This document shows positions 42,130 to 50,314 of a DNA stretch of 64,000 nt, piece by piece. The stretch spans positions 1 to 64,000 of the forward strand of contig NZ_JAPVQY010000022.1 in NCBI RefSeq assembly GCF_027257875.1. The letters run 5' to 3'. The translations under genes and the position numbers were made by a program. A model generated the notes under the pieces. It did not search any database and had not been told where the DNA came from. It saw only the letters and a list, made by a program, of their open reading frames with translations. Origin of the DNA: Burkholderia sp. IMCC1007 (GTDB lineage Bacteria; Pseudomonadota; Gammaproteobacteria; Burkholderiales; Burkholderiaceae). The first letter of the stretch is position 1; the number at the start of each line of letters is the position of its first letter.

Positions 42130-43074
42130 TCATGCGAGCGTCGCGTCGTGCAGCGACGATGCGAGCGGATGGCCCGCGAAGTCGACCGTCGTCACGCCGA
42201 GCATCGTGGGCAGCCGGTCGCGCGGCACCGTGAGCGGCACCGGGCCCGGCCCGTTGCCGGCGGTCGGCTGCGGGAACGCGGTGGAGCGCGCCGTATGGAA
42301 CGTCACGTTGCCCTCGACCTTCGACACGATCTGGTGGATGTGCCCGTTCAGCACCGTGACGGAGCCGAAGCGGCGCAACAGCGCCATCGTCTGCGGCGCG
42401 TCGCCGGTGCCCCAGCCCCACGGTTCGTAGATGGTCCACATCGGCATGTGCGAGAACACGACGATCGGCGTGCTCGACGACTGCCCCTTCAGGTCCTGCG
42501 CGAGCCACGCAAGCTGTTCGTCGCCGAAGCTGCCGAGCCCATTCGGCTTGAAATGCATCACGTTCACGAGCGCGACGAAGTGCACGCCCGCGTGATCGAA
42601 GCTGTAGTAGCCGCGATTCTGCGAGGCCTTGCCGAACCGGCCGAAGTATTCGGCGCCCGAGCCGTCGGTGACGTCGTGTTCGCCGGGCACCGTGTGCAGT
42701 TCCGGCACGCGCAGCGCGGACAGCAGTTGCGATGCATGGTCGAACTCCTCCGGTTTCGACAGATGGGTGATGTCGCCGGTGTGGATCGCCAGCGCGGGCG
42801 CGGCGGACATCCCGTTCACGAGATCGATGGTCTGCCGCAGCGTGGCCGCGACGTCGGGATTCGCGTCCTTGTTGAAGCCGATGTGCGTGTCGCTGATCTG
42901 CACGAACAGCGGCCGGCCCGCATCGGCGGGGCGCGGCTCGCCGTTTTGCGCGAGCGCGAGGTCGAACGGCGTGAGGATGCCGCCCGACAGCGTAAACAGC
43001 GTGCCGAGGCCGCCGAACGCCATGCATTGCAGGGCTTTGCGGCGCGACGGGCGGGTGGGAGTCGATGAAGACAT
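42130..43074 (-). CDS. Tat-exported metallophosphoesterase
   Basis: A 314-residue calcineurin-like phosphoesterase. A twin-arginine start (SRRKALQCM, then a hydrophobic stretch to about residue 42) targets it to the periplasm through Tat. Metal-binding motifs include DTHIGF, GDITH, GEHD, FSHMPM and NGHIH. Its gene is divergent from the pit remnant, and the shared 255-bp intergenic holds a Pho-box-like array, so phosphate starvation probably induces it. It likely releases phosphate from esters outside the cytoplasm. The cupredoxin gene follows. Confidence 0.88.
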   Translation of the reverse strand: MSSSTPTRPSRRKALQCMAFGGLGTLFTLSGGILTPFDLALAQNGEPRPADAGRPLFVQISDTHIGFNKDANPDVAATLRQTIDLVNGMSAAPALAIHTGDITHLSKPEEFDHASQLLSALRVPELHTVPGEHDVTDGSGAEYFGRFGKASQNRGYYSFDHAGVHFVALVNVMHFKPNGLGSFGDEQLAWLAQDLKGQSSSTPIVVFSHMPMWTIYEPWGWGTGDAPQTMALLRRFGSVTVLNGHIHQIVSKVEGNVTFHTARSTAFPQPTAGNGPGPVPLTVPRDRLPTMLGVTTVDFAGHPLASSLHDATLA

Positions 43075-43242
43075 TGTGAGCCTCGCAATCGTATGACGGA
43101 ACCGGACGGCCGGGTCGTCCGGAAATAAACCGGCGTCGTGCGCTTGCCATACCGACGCGGCGGCGGATTTATTCCCGTGCGTTACAACGTCGGCGCCGGT
43201 CCGAGCGACTCGCGCGTCGATACGCGGTCGCAGCACGATGAC

Positions 43243-43296
43243 CTGTCAATGTCTTGTAAGTGACACGTCATATTTGCGTCATCCCCGCCCTATAGC
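43243..43296 (+). promoter_or_regulatory. Pho-box-like array of four 7-bp repeats with -10 element
   Basis: Four 7-bp units with 4-bp spacers start at 43243, 43254, 43265 and 43276: CTGTCAA, TTGTAAG, ACGTCAT, GCGTCAT. The 11-bp period and the GTCA core match the PhoB binding consensus CTGTCAT-N4-CTGTCAT. TATAGC at 43291-43296 is a suitable -10 for a promoter reading into the pit gene. Confidence 0.65.
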
Positions 43297-43329
43297 CTGC
43301 GACACCGAATCACCTCTCCGGAGCCCCTC

Positions 43330-43798
43330 ATGCCGAATCTCGCGGCAACGGAAACCAGCGGTGCGGCCAGCCGTCGCACGCGCGCGACCAGCCTCGCGCT
43401 GTTCTTTCTGATCATTGCGTGCGGGATCGTCTATGTCGGGGTTCATCTGAGCGCGGATCTCGGCCCGGTCAAGGAAAGCTCGGTCCTGCCGTTCCTGCTG
43501 CTCATCGTCGCGCTGCTGATCGCGCTCGGCTTCGAATTCGTGAGCGGTTTCCACGACACCGAGAACGCGGTCGCGACCGTCATCTATACGCATTCGGTGG
43601 ACCAGGGCCGACGCCTACGGGTTGCCGGTGTCGACGACGCACGTGCTCGCGTCCGGCGTGGCCGGCACGATGACCGCGAGCGGCGCGGGGCTGCGCCGGG
43701 ACACGGTGCGCAACCTCGTGCTCGCGTGGGTGCTGACGTTGCCCGCGTCGATCGCGCTGTCGGCCGTCCTGTACTGGGCACTGCACGGGCTGCTCTGA
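43330..43798 (+). pseudogene. pit: Inorganic phosphate transporter (pit), internal deletion
   Basis: The first frame from the ATG at 43330 encodes about 90 residues of a low-affinity phosphate transporter: cytoplasmic tail, TSLALFFLIIACGIVYVG, then FVSGFHDTENAVATVIYTHS, the classic Pit signature. Near 43600 the frame is lost, and from about 43607 a shifted frame gives ADAYGLPVSTTHVLASGVAGTM and the closing helix LVLAWVLTLPASIALSAVLYW, the Pit C-terminal signature. The middle third or more of the gene is absent and the joint is out of frame. The gene cannot make a working transporter. It is preceded by the Pho-box-like array. Confidence 0.9.
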
Positions 43799-43820
43799 GC
43801 CGCGTGGGCTGATGCCATGC

Positions 43821-43843
43821 CCGGCCGCGCGTGATGCGGCCGG
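43821..43843 (+). terminator. GC-rich hairpin between pit remnant and ABC permease
   Basis: CCGGCCGC and GCGGCCGG pair across a 7-base loop 36 bp before the permease start. No T run follows; it may terminate or attenuate transcription coming from the pit remnant. Confidence 0.45.
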
Positions 43844-43878
43844 CCCCATCGATTTTCAATTCGACCAAGACGCTACCG

Positions 43879-45633
43879 ATGGATATCAGTTTCTTCGATC
43901 CGAATCGCACCGCCAACGCGTCTGCGTGGCGTGTGCTCCCCAACCGCTGGGATGCCGTCGCGTTTCCGCTGATCATCGGCATACTCGCGATGGCGATCGT
44001 CGGCTTCCACCAGACGATGGCGCCGATCGGCGTGCTGCAGGCGCAGAAGATCTCGCTCGATCCGTCGAACCTGCCCGAATACGCGTTGCGCACCACGCTG
44101 CGGATGCTTGCCGCGATGATCGCGTCGCTCGCGTTTACGCTCGTGTACGGCACGCTCGCCGCGAAAAGCCGCCGTGCAGGCATGGTGCTGATTCCGATCC
44201 TCGACATCCTGCAGTCGGTGCCGGTGCTCGGCTATATCTCGTTTACGGTCACGTTCTTTCTCGCGCTGTTTCCGGGGCGCGTGCTCGGCGCCGAGCTCGC
44301 GGCGATCTTCGCGATCTTCACGAGCCAGGCGTGGAACATGACGTTCAGCTTCTACCAGTCGCTGCGCACGGTGCCGCGCGACCTGAGCGAAGTGTCGCGC
44401 GGCTTTCACCTGACGCCGTGGCAGCGTTTCTGGAAGCTCGAGGTGCCGTTCTCGATGCCGGGGCTGATCTGGAACATGATGATGTCGATGTCGGGCGGGT
44501 GGTTCTTCGTCGTCGCGTCGGAGGCCATCACCGTCGGCAACCAGACCATCACGCTGCCGGGCATCGGCGCGTATCTCGCGCAGGCCATCTCCGACAAGAA
44601 CCTCGGCGCGGTGGGCTGGGTGATCGTCGCGATGTCGGTCGTGATCCTCGGGTACGACCAGTTCCTGTTCCGCCCGCTCGTCGCGTGGGCCGACAAGTTC
44701 CGGATGGAGAACACCGCATCGGGCGATGCGCCGCAATCGTGGCTGCTCGACATGCTGCGCCGTACGCACCTGATCCATCAGTTGCTCGTGCCGGCCGGCT
44801 GGCTGCTGTCGCAGGCCGCGCGGATTCCGCTGCGCGTGCCGTCGTTCAACGGTGTCGGTGCGCGTGTCGCATCGCGCCGCCGCTCGTCGCGCATCGGCGA
44901 CATCGTGTGGGGCGCGTTCGTGATCCTGCTGACGGCGTACGTCGCATGGCGCGTCGTCAGCTTCGTCGCGACCGGCGTGACGATGGGCGACGTCGGCCAC
45001 GTGCTCGTGCTCGGGCTCATCACGCTGCTGCGCGTGGTCGTGCTGATCGCGATCGCTTCCGTGATCTGGGTGCCGCTCGGCGTGCTGATCGGGTTGCGCC
45101 CGAAGCTGGCCGAGAAGATCCAGCCGCTCGCGCAGTTCCTCGCCGCGTTCCCGGCCAACCTGCTGTTCCCGGTGTTCGTGATCGTGATCGTTCACTTCCA
45201 CCTGAACGCCGACATCTGGCTGTCGCCGCTGATCGTGCTCGGCACGCAGTGGTACATCCTGTTCAACGTGATCGCCGGCGCGATGTCCTATCTGAACGAC
45301 TACAAGGAGGCGACGAAGAACTTCCGCATCCGCGGCTGGCAGTGGTGGCGGCAGGCGATCCTGCCCGGCATCTTCCCGTACTACGTGACCGGTGCGATCA
45401 CCGCGTCGGGCGGCGCGTGGAACGCGAGCATCGTGTCCGAGTTCGTGCAATGGGGCGACACGAAGGTCGTCGCGCACGGTCTGGGCGCCTACATCGCGCA
45501 GAACACCGCCGCCGGCGACTTCCCGAAGATCATCCTCGGCATCGCCGTGATGTCGCTGTTCGTTACCTTGTTCAACCGGCTGCTGTGGCGTCCGATGTAT
45601 GCCTATGCGGAATCCCGGCTCCGTCTCGATTGA
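43879..45633 (+). CDS. ABC transporter permease, two fused permease domains
   Basis: At 584 residues this protein is about twice the length of a usual permease and holds two binding-protein-dependent transport units in tandem, each with an EAA-like loop (FHLTPWQRFWKLEVPFSMPG in the first half, FRIRGWQWWRQAILPGIFPY in the second). Such fused permeases occur with nitrate/sulfonate/bicarbonate-type ABC importers. The ATPase gene follows 11 bp later. No substrate-binding protein is linked. Substrate is unknown; the ATPase C-terminal extension gives the closest group. The ATG at 43879 is favoured. Confidence 0.86.
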   Translation: MDISFFDPNRTANASAWRVLPNRWDAVAFPLIIGILAMAIVGFHQTMAPIGVLQAQKISLDPSNLPEYALRTTLRMLAAMIASLAFTLVYGTLAAKSRRAGMVLIPILDILQSVPVLGYISFTVTFFLALFPGRVLGAELAAIFAIFTSQAWNMTFSFYQSLRTVPRDLSEVSRGFHLTPWQRFWKLEVPFSMPGLIWNMMMSMSGGWFFVVASEAITVGNQTITLPGIGAYLAQAISDKNLGAVGWVIVAMSVVILGYDQFLFRPLVAWADKFRMENTASGDAPQSWLLDMLRRTHLIHQLLVPAGWLLSQAARIPLRVPSFNGVGARVASRRRSSRIGDIVWGAFVILLTAYVAWRVVSFVATGVTMGDVGHVLVLGLITLLRVVVLIAIASVIWVPLGVLIGLRPKLAEKIQPLAQFLAAFPANLLFPVFVIVIVHFHLNADIWLSPLIVLGTQWYILFNVIAGAMSYLNDYKEATKNFRIRGWQWWRQAILPGIFPYYVTGAITASGGAWNASIVSEFVQWGDTKVVAHGLGAYIAQNTAAGDFPKIILGIAVMSLFVTLFNRLLWRPMYAYAESRLRLD

Positions 45634-45644
45634 GAGTAAGCGCG

Positions 45645-46991
45645 ATGCAAAATTCGACCGTAATCACCGCCCCCGCCTCGACGTCCCAGCCGCTCCAGCC
45701 GCCGCGTCTCGGTGAAGAAATTCTGCGCGTCGAGCACGTGAACCGCGGCTTCAACAAGTCGCAGGGCGAACTGCTCGTGCTCGACGATGCGAACCTGTCG
45801 CTGCGCGAAGGCGAGATCGTCGGGCTGCTCGGCCGTTCCGGGTCCGGCAAGTCCACGCTGTTGCGCATCATCGCCGGTCTGATCGAGCCGACGGGCGGTG
45901 ATGTGACCTATCTCGGCAAGCCGCTGAACGGCCCGGCCGAAGGCGTCGCGATGGTGTTCCAGACTTTCGCGCTGTTCCCGTGGCTGACCGTGCTGCAGAA
46001 CGTGGAAGCCGGGCTGGAAGCGCTCGGCGTCGGCGCCCGCGAGCGGCGCGAACGCGCGCTCGCCGCGATCGACCTGATCGGTCTCGACGGTTTCGAGAAC
46101 GCGTATCCGCGCGAGCTGTCGGGCGGGATGCGCCAGCGCGTGGGCTTCGCGCGCGCGCTCGTCGTCGATCCGACGATCCTGCTGATGGACGAGCCGTTCT
46201 CCGCGCTCGACGTGCTGACCGCCGAAACGCTGCGTACCGATCTGCTGGACCTGTGGACGCAAGGCCGGATGCCGATCAAGTCGGTGTTGATCGTCACGCA
46301 CAACATCGAGGAAGCGGTGTTCATGTGCGATCGCATCCTCGTGCTGTCGTCGAACCCGGGCCGCGTGATCGCCGAGATCAAGGTGCCGTTCAAGCATCCG
46401 CGCAACCGGCTGGATCCCGATTTCCGCAAGCTGGTCGACGACATCTACGCGAAAATGACCGCACGCCAGACCGGCGAGGCGACGAAGAAGGGGCTGGAGC
46501 TTGGCAGCTGGCTGCCGCAGGTGTCGACCAACCTGATGGCCGGCCTGATCGAGACGCTCGCGATGGCGCCGTACCACGGCCGCGCGGACATGCCGGAAAT
46601 CGCGCGCACGCTGCATCTGGAAGTGGACGACCTGTTCCCGATCGCGGAAGTGCTGCAGTACCTCGGCTTCGCGGACGTGCGTGAAGGCGACGTGTACCTG
46701 ACGCCGCCCGCACGCGTGTTTGCGGAATTCGGCACGCAGGAGCGCAAGCTGATGTTCGCGGATCACCTGCTGAAACATGTGCCGCTTGCTGCGCGGATCC
46801 GCAAGGTGCTGAACGAGCGCCCGGGCCATCGCGCGCCGCGCGTGCGTTTCGAGCAGGAGCTGGAGGATTTCCTGTCCGACGAAGCGGCGGAGGAAACGCT
46901 CGATGCGGTGATCGACTGGGGCCGTTACGGCGAAGTCTTCTCGTACAACGACAAGACCGAAGTGTTCAGCCTCGAGGATGTCGAGAGTTGA
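45645..46991 (+). CDS. ABC transporter ATP-binding protein with C-terminal AAA-associated domain
   Basis: A 448-residue ATPase subunit of the nitrate/sulfonate/bicarbonate ABC class. Walker A GRSGSGKST (about 61-69), Q loop VFQTFALFPWLT, signature LSGGMRQRVGFARALVVDP and Walker B ILLMDEPFSALD are all intact, followed by the H-loop THNIEEAV. Residues after about 280 form the AAA-associated domain with a winged-helix-like fold, found in this subfamily only. It forms an operon with the fused permease. It is followed by a hairpin that overlaps the convergent RpiR gene end. Confidence 0.88.
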   Translation: MQNSTVITAPASTSQPLQPPRLGEEILRVEHVNRGFNKSQGELLVLDDANLSLREGEIVGLLGRSGSGKSTLLRIIAGLIEPTGGDVTYLGKPLNGPAEGVAMVFQTFALFPWLTVLQNVEAGLEALGVGARERRERALAAIDLIGLDGFENAYPRELSGGMRQRVGFARALVVDPTILLMDEPFSALDVLTAETLRTDLLDLWTQGRMPIKSVLIVTHNIEEAVFMCDRILVLSSNPGRVIAEIKVPFKHPRNRLDPDFRKLVDDIYAKMTARQTGEATKKGLELGSWLPQVSTNLMAGLIETLAMAPYHGRADMPEIARTLHLEVDDLFPIAEVLQYLGFADVREGDVYLTPPARVFAEFGTQERKLMFADHLLKHVPLAARIRKVLNERPGHRAPRVRFEQELEDFLSDEAAEETLDAVIDWGRYGEVFSYNDKTEVFSLEDVES

Positions 46992-46998
46992 CCCCTGC

Positions 46999-47031
46999 GC
47001 CCGAATGGCGTCTACCGGCCGTCATTCGGGC
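46999..47031. terminator. Bidirectional hairpin between the ABC operon and the RpiR gene
   Basis: GCCCGAATG (46999-47007) and CATTCGGGC (47023-47031) are perfect complements separated by 15 bases. The stop codon of the RpiR gene lies at its right edge, so it can serve both convergent transcripts. Confidence 0.62.
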
Positions 47032-47900
47032 AAATCCCGCCGATTCGTATCGTGCTCGATGCCGCCGGTATTGAGCCGCTCGATCTTCTCCATCCGCTGC
47101 CGCGCGAGTTCCGGAAGCTGATTCGTCACGCCGATCACCAACGCTTCGGCGAGCGCCAGCGCCGGCACATTCGTCTGCAGCATCGCGAACGGCCGCCCGA
47201 GGATCCGCAACACGATCTCCGCGAACGCGCTGATCGGCGAGCGCCATTCGTCGGTGATCAGCAGCACCCGCGCGCCGAGCGCATGCGCGGCCTGCGCGAA
47301 CCGGATGCTGTCCTTCTGATAGCGGCGGAAATCGAAAATGACCAGCACGTCGCCGGGCCCCATGTCGGCCAGCGAGACGGACGACAGATTCACGTTCGGC
47401 TCGACGTACTGCACGTGCGGCCGCGTATAGGCGAGCATGAACGAGAACAGCGACGCGAGCGGCGCCGTATAGCGCCCGCCGCCGCAGAAAACTCTCACGT
47501 CCGGATCGGCCAGCACCGCCACCGCTGCGTCGAATGCGGCCGCGTCGAGCCCTTCGATCGTGGTCGCGAGCGATTCGGACAGCCGCTGGAAAATCGCCGC
47601 ATGGCTGTCGCGCATGCCCGTTTCCGAGTGGAACGCATCCATCCGCGCGAGCGGCGAGTTCATCGCGGTGTCGATCTCGTCGTGCAGCGCCTGCTGGAAC
47701 GACGAGTAATTCGGAAAGCCGATCCGGACGACGAAGCGGAACACGGTCGGGTCGCTGACTTCCGCCTGCTTCGCAAACTGCGCGATCGGGCCCAGTCCGA
47801 GACTGGGATAGCGATCCAGCAGCGCCTGCGCGACCTTCTGTTCCGACGGCGTGAAGCTATCCATCTGGGATAACAGCAACGCCCTGATGCTCGTCTCCAT
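47022..47900 (-). CDS. MurR/RpiR-family transcriptional regulator
   Basis: A 292-residue regulator with the RpiR N-terminal helix-turn-helix (FTPSEQKVAQALLDRYPSLGLGPIAQFAKQAEVSDPTVFRFVVRIG, residues about 16-60) and a C-terminal SIS sugar-isomerase-like domain (RVFCGGGRYTAPLASLFSFML). The SIS domain in this family binds phosphosugars or other small phosphorylated ligands. The ATG at 47900 has GGAG six bases upstream. It is divergent from the gamma-glutamyltransferase gene and so is likely to regulate it and the glutamate symporter. Confidence 0.87.
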   Translation of the reverse strand: METSIRALLLSQMDSFTPSEQKVAQALLDRYPSLGLGPIAQFAKQAEVSDPTVFRFVVRIGFPNYSSFQQALHDEIDTAMNSPLARMDAFHSETGMRDSHAAIFQRLSESLATTIEGLDAAAFDAAVAVLADPDVRVFCGGGRYTAPLASLFSFMLAYTRPHVQYVEPNVNLSSVSLADMGPGDVLVIFDFRRYQKDSIRFAQAAHALGARVLLITDEWRSPISAFAEIVLRILGRPFAMLQTNVPALALAEALVIGVTNQLPELARQRMEKIERLNTGGIEHDTNRRDLPE

Positions 47901-48276
47901 CCGCACTCCGGCTCTCTATCTGAATTGAATGAATTGAACGACCAGACGGCAGGCACGCGCCTGCCGGCAACTGCACGCATGTTAGCCGATAGACGTGCGG
48001 CAGGCCGCGTCCGCTCCGAAAGTAGAGGGACGCATCACGGGACTAGCGGGTCTGTTCATATATGTAATAAATCAAACATTCGTCAGCGGGGCGTCGACAC
48101 GTTGTCGCTCGAAATTCAGTGATTACCCTAGTTTTTGACGCAAAAAAGCGAGTGTTATGATCGCGGCCTCGTTGAAATGTATTGTTCATTACATGTTGGA
48201 TGGGCAGCGTCGACATGCAGCTGCGCGCCGCCGCATCCCGGCATGGCCTGGCTTATTCGTTCTGGAGGATTCCGTC
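47901..48276. promoter_or_regulatory. RpiR/GGT divergent control region with putative promoter and inverted repeat
   Basis: This 376-bp region is AT-richer than its flanks. A candidate plus-strand promoter has TTTTGA at about 48133 and TATGAT at 48156-48161, a 17-bp spacer. ATGTA and TACAT at 48177-48194 form an inverted repeat with an 8-base spacer just after it, a possible RpiR operator. No gene is seen. Confidence 0.5.
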
Positions 48277-50028
48277 ATGAGGCGGCTCGTAGTACTCACC
48301 CTGTTGTCGGCAATGAGCGTGTGCGCGTTCGCCGCGTCGGACCCGGCGGTCGAAGCGAAGAACGGCATGGTCGTATCGTCGCAGCACTTCGCGTCGCAGA
48401 TCGGCGTCGACATCCTGAAGGCGGGCGGCAACGCGGTGGACGCGGCGGTGGCCGTCGGCTATGCGCAGGCCGTGACCAACTCGTGCTGCGGCAACATCGG
48501 CGGCGGCGGTTTCATGACGATCCACCTGGCCGACGGCCGCGATCGCTTCATCAATTTCCGCGAGACCGCGCCGGCCGCGGCGTCCGCGAACATGTATCTC
48601 GATGCGTCGGGCAACGTCATCCCGGACCAGAGCCTGTACGGCTATCGCGCGGTCGGCGTGCCGGGCACGGTGGCCGGCCTCGATCTCGCGCAGCGCAAAT
48701 ACGGGAAGCTGACGCGCCGGCAGGTGATGGCGCCGGCGATCCGGCTCGCGCGCGACGGCTTCGTGCTGACGCGCGGCGATACCGACATCCTCGACACGAC
48801 GGTCGAGCGCTTCAGGAAGGATCCGGAAGCCGCGCGCATCTTCCTGCGCCCGGACGGCACCGCGCTGCAGCCGGGCGACCGCCTGGTGCAGAAGGATCTG
48901 GCGCGCACGCTCGAGCGCATCGCGGAGCACGGGCCCGACGCGTTCTATCACGGCGAGATCCCGAAGATCGTCGAGGCGGCGGCCAAGCGCGGCGGCGGCG
49001 TGATCACGGCGGCCGATTTCGCGTCCTATCGTGCGCAGGACATGGCGCCGCTGACGTGCACGTATCGCGGCTACGAGTTCGTGTCGGCGCCGCCGCCGAG
49101 TTCGGGCGGCGTGACGATGTGCGAGACGCTGAATATCCTCGAAGGGTATGACCTGCGCAAGCTCGGCTACCACTCGGCCGCGGCGGTCCACTACATGACC
49201 GAGGCGATGCGCCATGCGTACGAAGACCGCAACACGCTGCTCGGCGATCCGGACTTCATCGACAACCCGATCGCGAAGCTGACGAGCAAGGAATACGCGG
49301 CACAGATCCGCAAGAGCATCCATGCCGATACCGCGACGCCGTCGGTCGACGTGCAGCCGGGCGTCGGCGTGCACGAGAAGCCGGAAACGACGCATTACTC
49401 GATCGTCGACCACGACGGCAACGCGGTGTCGACGACCTATACGGTCAACGGCCGCTTCGGCGCGGTGGTGATCGCGCCGGGCACGGGTTTCTTCCTGAAC
49501 GACGAGATGGACGACTTCACCGTGAAGGTCGGCGCGCAGAACCTGTTCGGCCTCGTGCAGGGCACGCGCAACTCGATCGCGCCGGGCAAGCGTCCGCTGT
49601 CGTCGATGGCGCCGACCATCGTGAAGAAGGACGGCAAGGTCTTCATGGTGGTCGGCTCGCCGGGCGGCTCGCGCATCATTACGATCACGCTGCAGACCGT
49701 GCTGAACGTGATCGACTACGGGATGACGCCGCAGGATGCGGTCGCCGCGCCGCGCATCCATCACCAGTGGCTGCCCGACGCGGTCTATTACGAAACCTAC
49801 GGCCTGTCGCCCGACACGCTCGCGATCCTGCGCAACATGGGCTACAAGATGGTCGAGCAGACGCCGTGGGGCGCCGCCGAGCTGATCATGGTCGGCCTGC
49901 CGGGCACCGAGGCGGCGAGCCGCCAGAGTTCCGGGAACGATTCGTCCGTGTCCGGCAACGTGCGTGTCGGCTTCATCTACGGCTACAACGACCCGCGCCG
50001 TCCGGCCGGTTCGGCGATCGGGTACTGA
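48277..50028 (+). CDS. ggt: Gamma-glutamyltransferase
   Basis: A 583-residue periplasmic enzyme that cleaves or transfers gamma-glutamyl groups from glutathione and related compounds. It has a signal peptide (about 20 residues) and the autoprocessing Thr in KPETTHYSIVD near residue 372, which becomes the N-terminal nucleophile of the small subunit. GNAVDAAVAVGYAQAV and GKRPLSSMAPTIV are conserved GGT elements. CTGGAGGA is the ribosome site; the ATG at 48277 is chosen over 48157. The glutamate symporter gene follows after 286 bp, which fits recovery of glutamate from gamma-glutamyl compounds. Confidence 0.9.
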   Translation: MRRLVVLTLLSAMSVCAFAASDPAVEAKNGMVVSSQHFASQIGVDILKAGGNAVDAAVAVGYAQAVTNSCCGNIGGGGFMTIHLADGRDRFINFRETAPAAASANMYLDASGNVIPDQSLYGYRAVGVPGTVAGLDLAQRKYGKLTRRQVMAPAIRLARDGFVLTRGDTDILDTTVERFRKDPEAARIFLRPDGTALQPGDRLVQKDLARTLERIAEHGPDAFYHGEIPKIVEAAAKRGGGVITAADFASYRAQDMAPLTCTYRGYEFVSAPPPSSGGVTMCETLNILEGYDLRKLGYHSAAAVHYMTEAMRHAYEDRNTLLGDPDFIDNPIAKLTSKEYAAQIRKSIHADTATPSVDVQPGVGVHEKPETTHYSIVDHDGNAVSTTYTVNGRFGAVVIAPGTGFFLNDEMDDFTVKVGAQNLFGLVQGTRNSIAPGKRPLSSMAPTIVKKDGKVFMVVGSPGGSRIITITLQTVLNVIDYGMTPQDAVAAPRIHHQWLPDAVYYETYGLSPDTLAILRNMGYKMVEQTPWGAAELIMVGLPGTEAASRQSSGNDSSVSGNVRVGFIYGYNDPRRPAGSAIGY

Positions 50029-50141
50029 TCCCGGGCGCGCTCGAGCGCATCACGCTGAACGGCTGCAACCGGCGTCCGCCAGCGTGCGAACGCCGGGGGC
50101 AGCGGCAGCGCGTGCGTTCGCGGACTTTCGCAGTAACTTTC

Positions 50142-50201
50142 GCAAACGCAAACGCAAACGCAAACGCAAACGCAAACGCAAACGCAAACGCAAACGCAAA
50201 C
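50142..50201. repeat. (GCAAAC)10 hexanucleotide array
   Basis: Ten perfect copies of GCAAAC lie between ggt and the symporter gene, about 110 bp before the latter. A 6-bp unit gives no frame shift when copies change, and no coding frame is credible there. It could alter leader length of the symporter mRNA. Confidence 0.93.
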
Positions 50202-50314
50202 GCGGCGGTGGCCCGGCATGCCGGGCCCGACCGACCCGCCGCACGCGCGCCGCGGCACGGCAGCGGCGCGCGTCCTTCGTCCTTCAATTCCTGCACCGTG
50301 CATCGAATTCCGCT

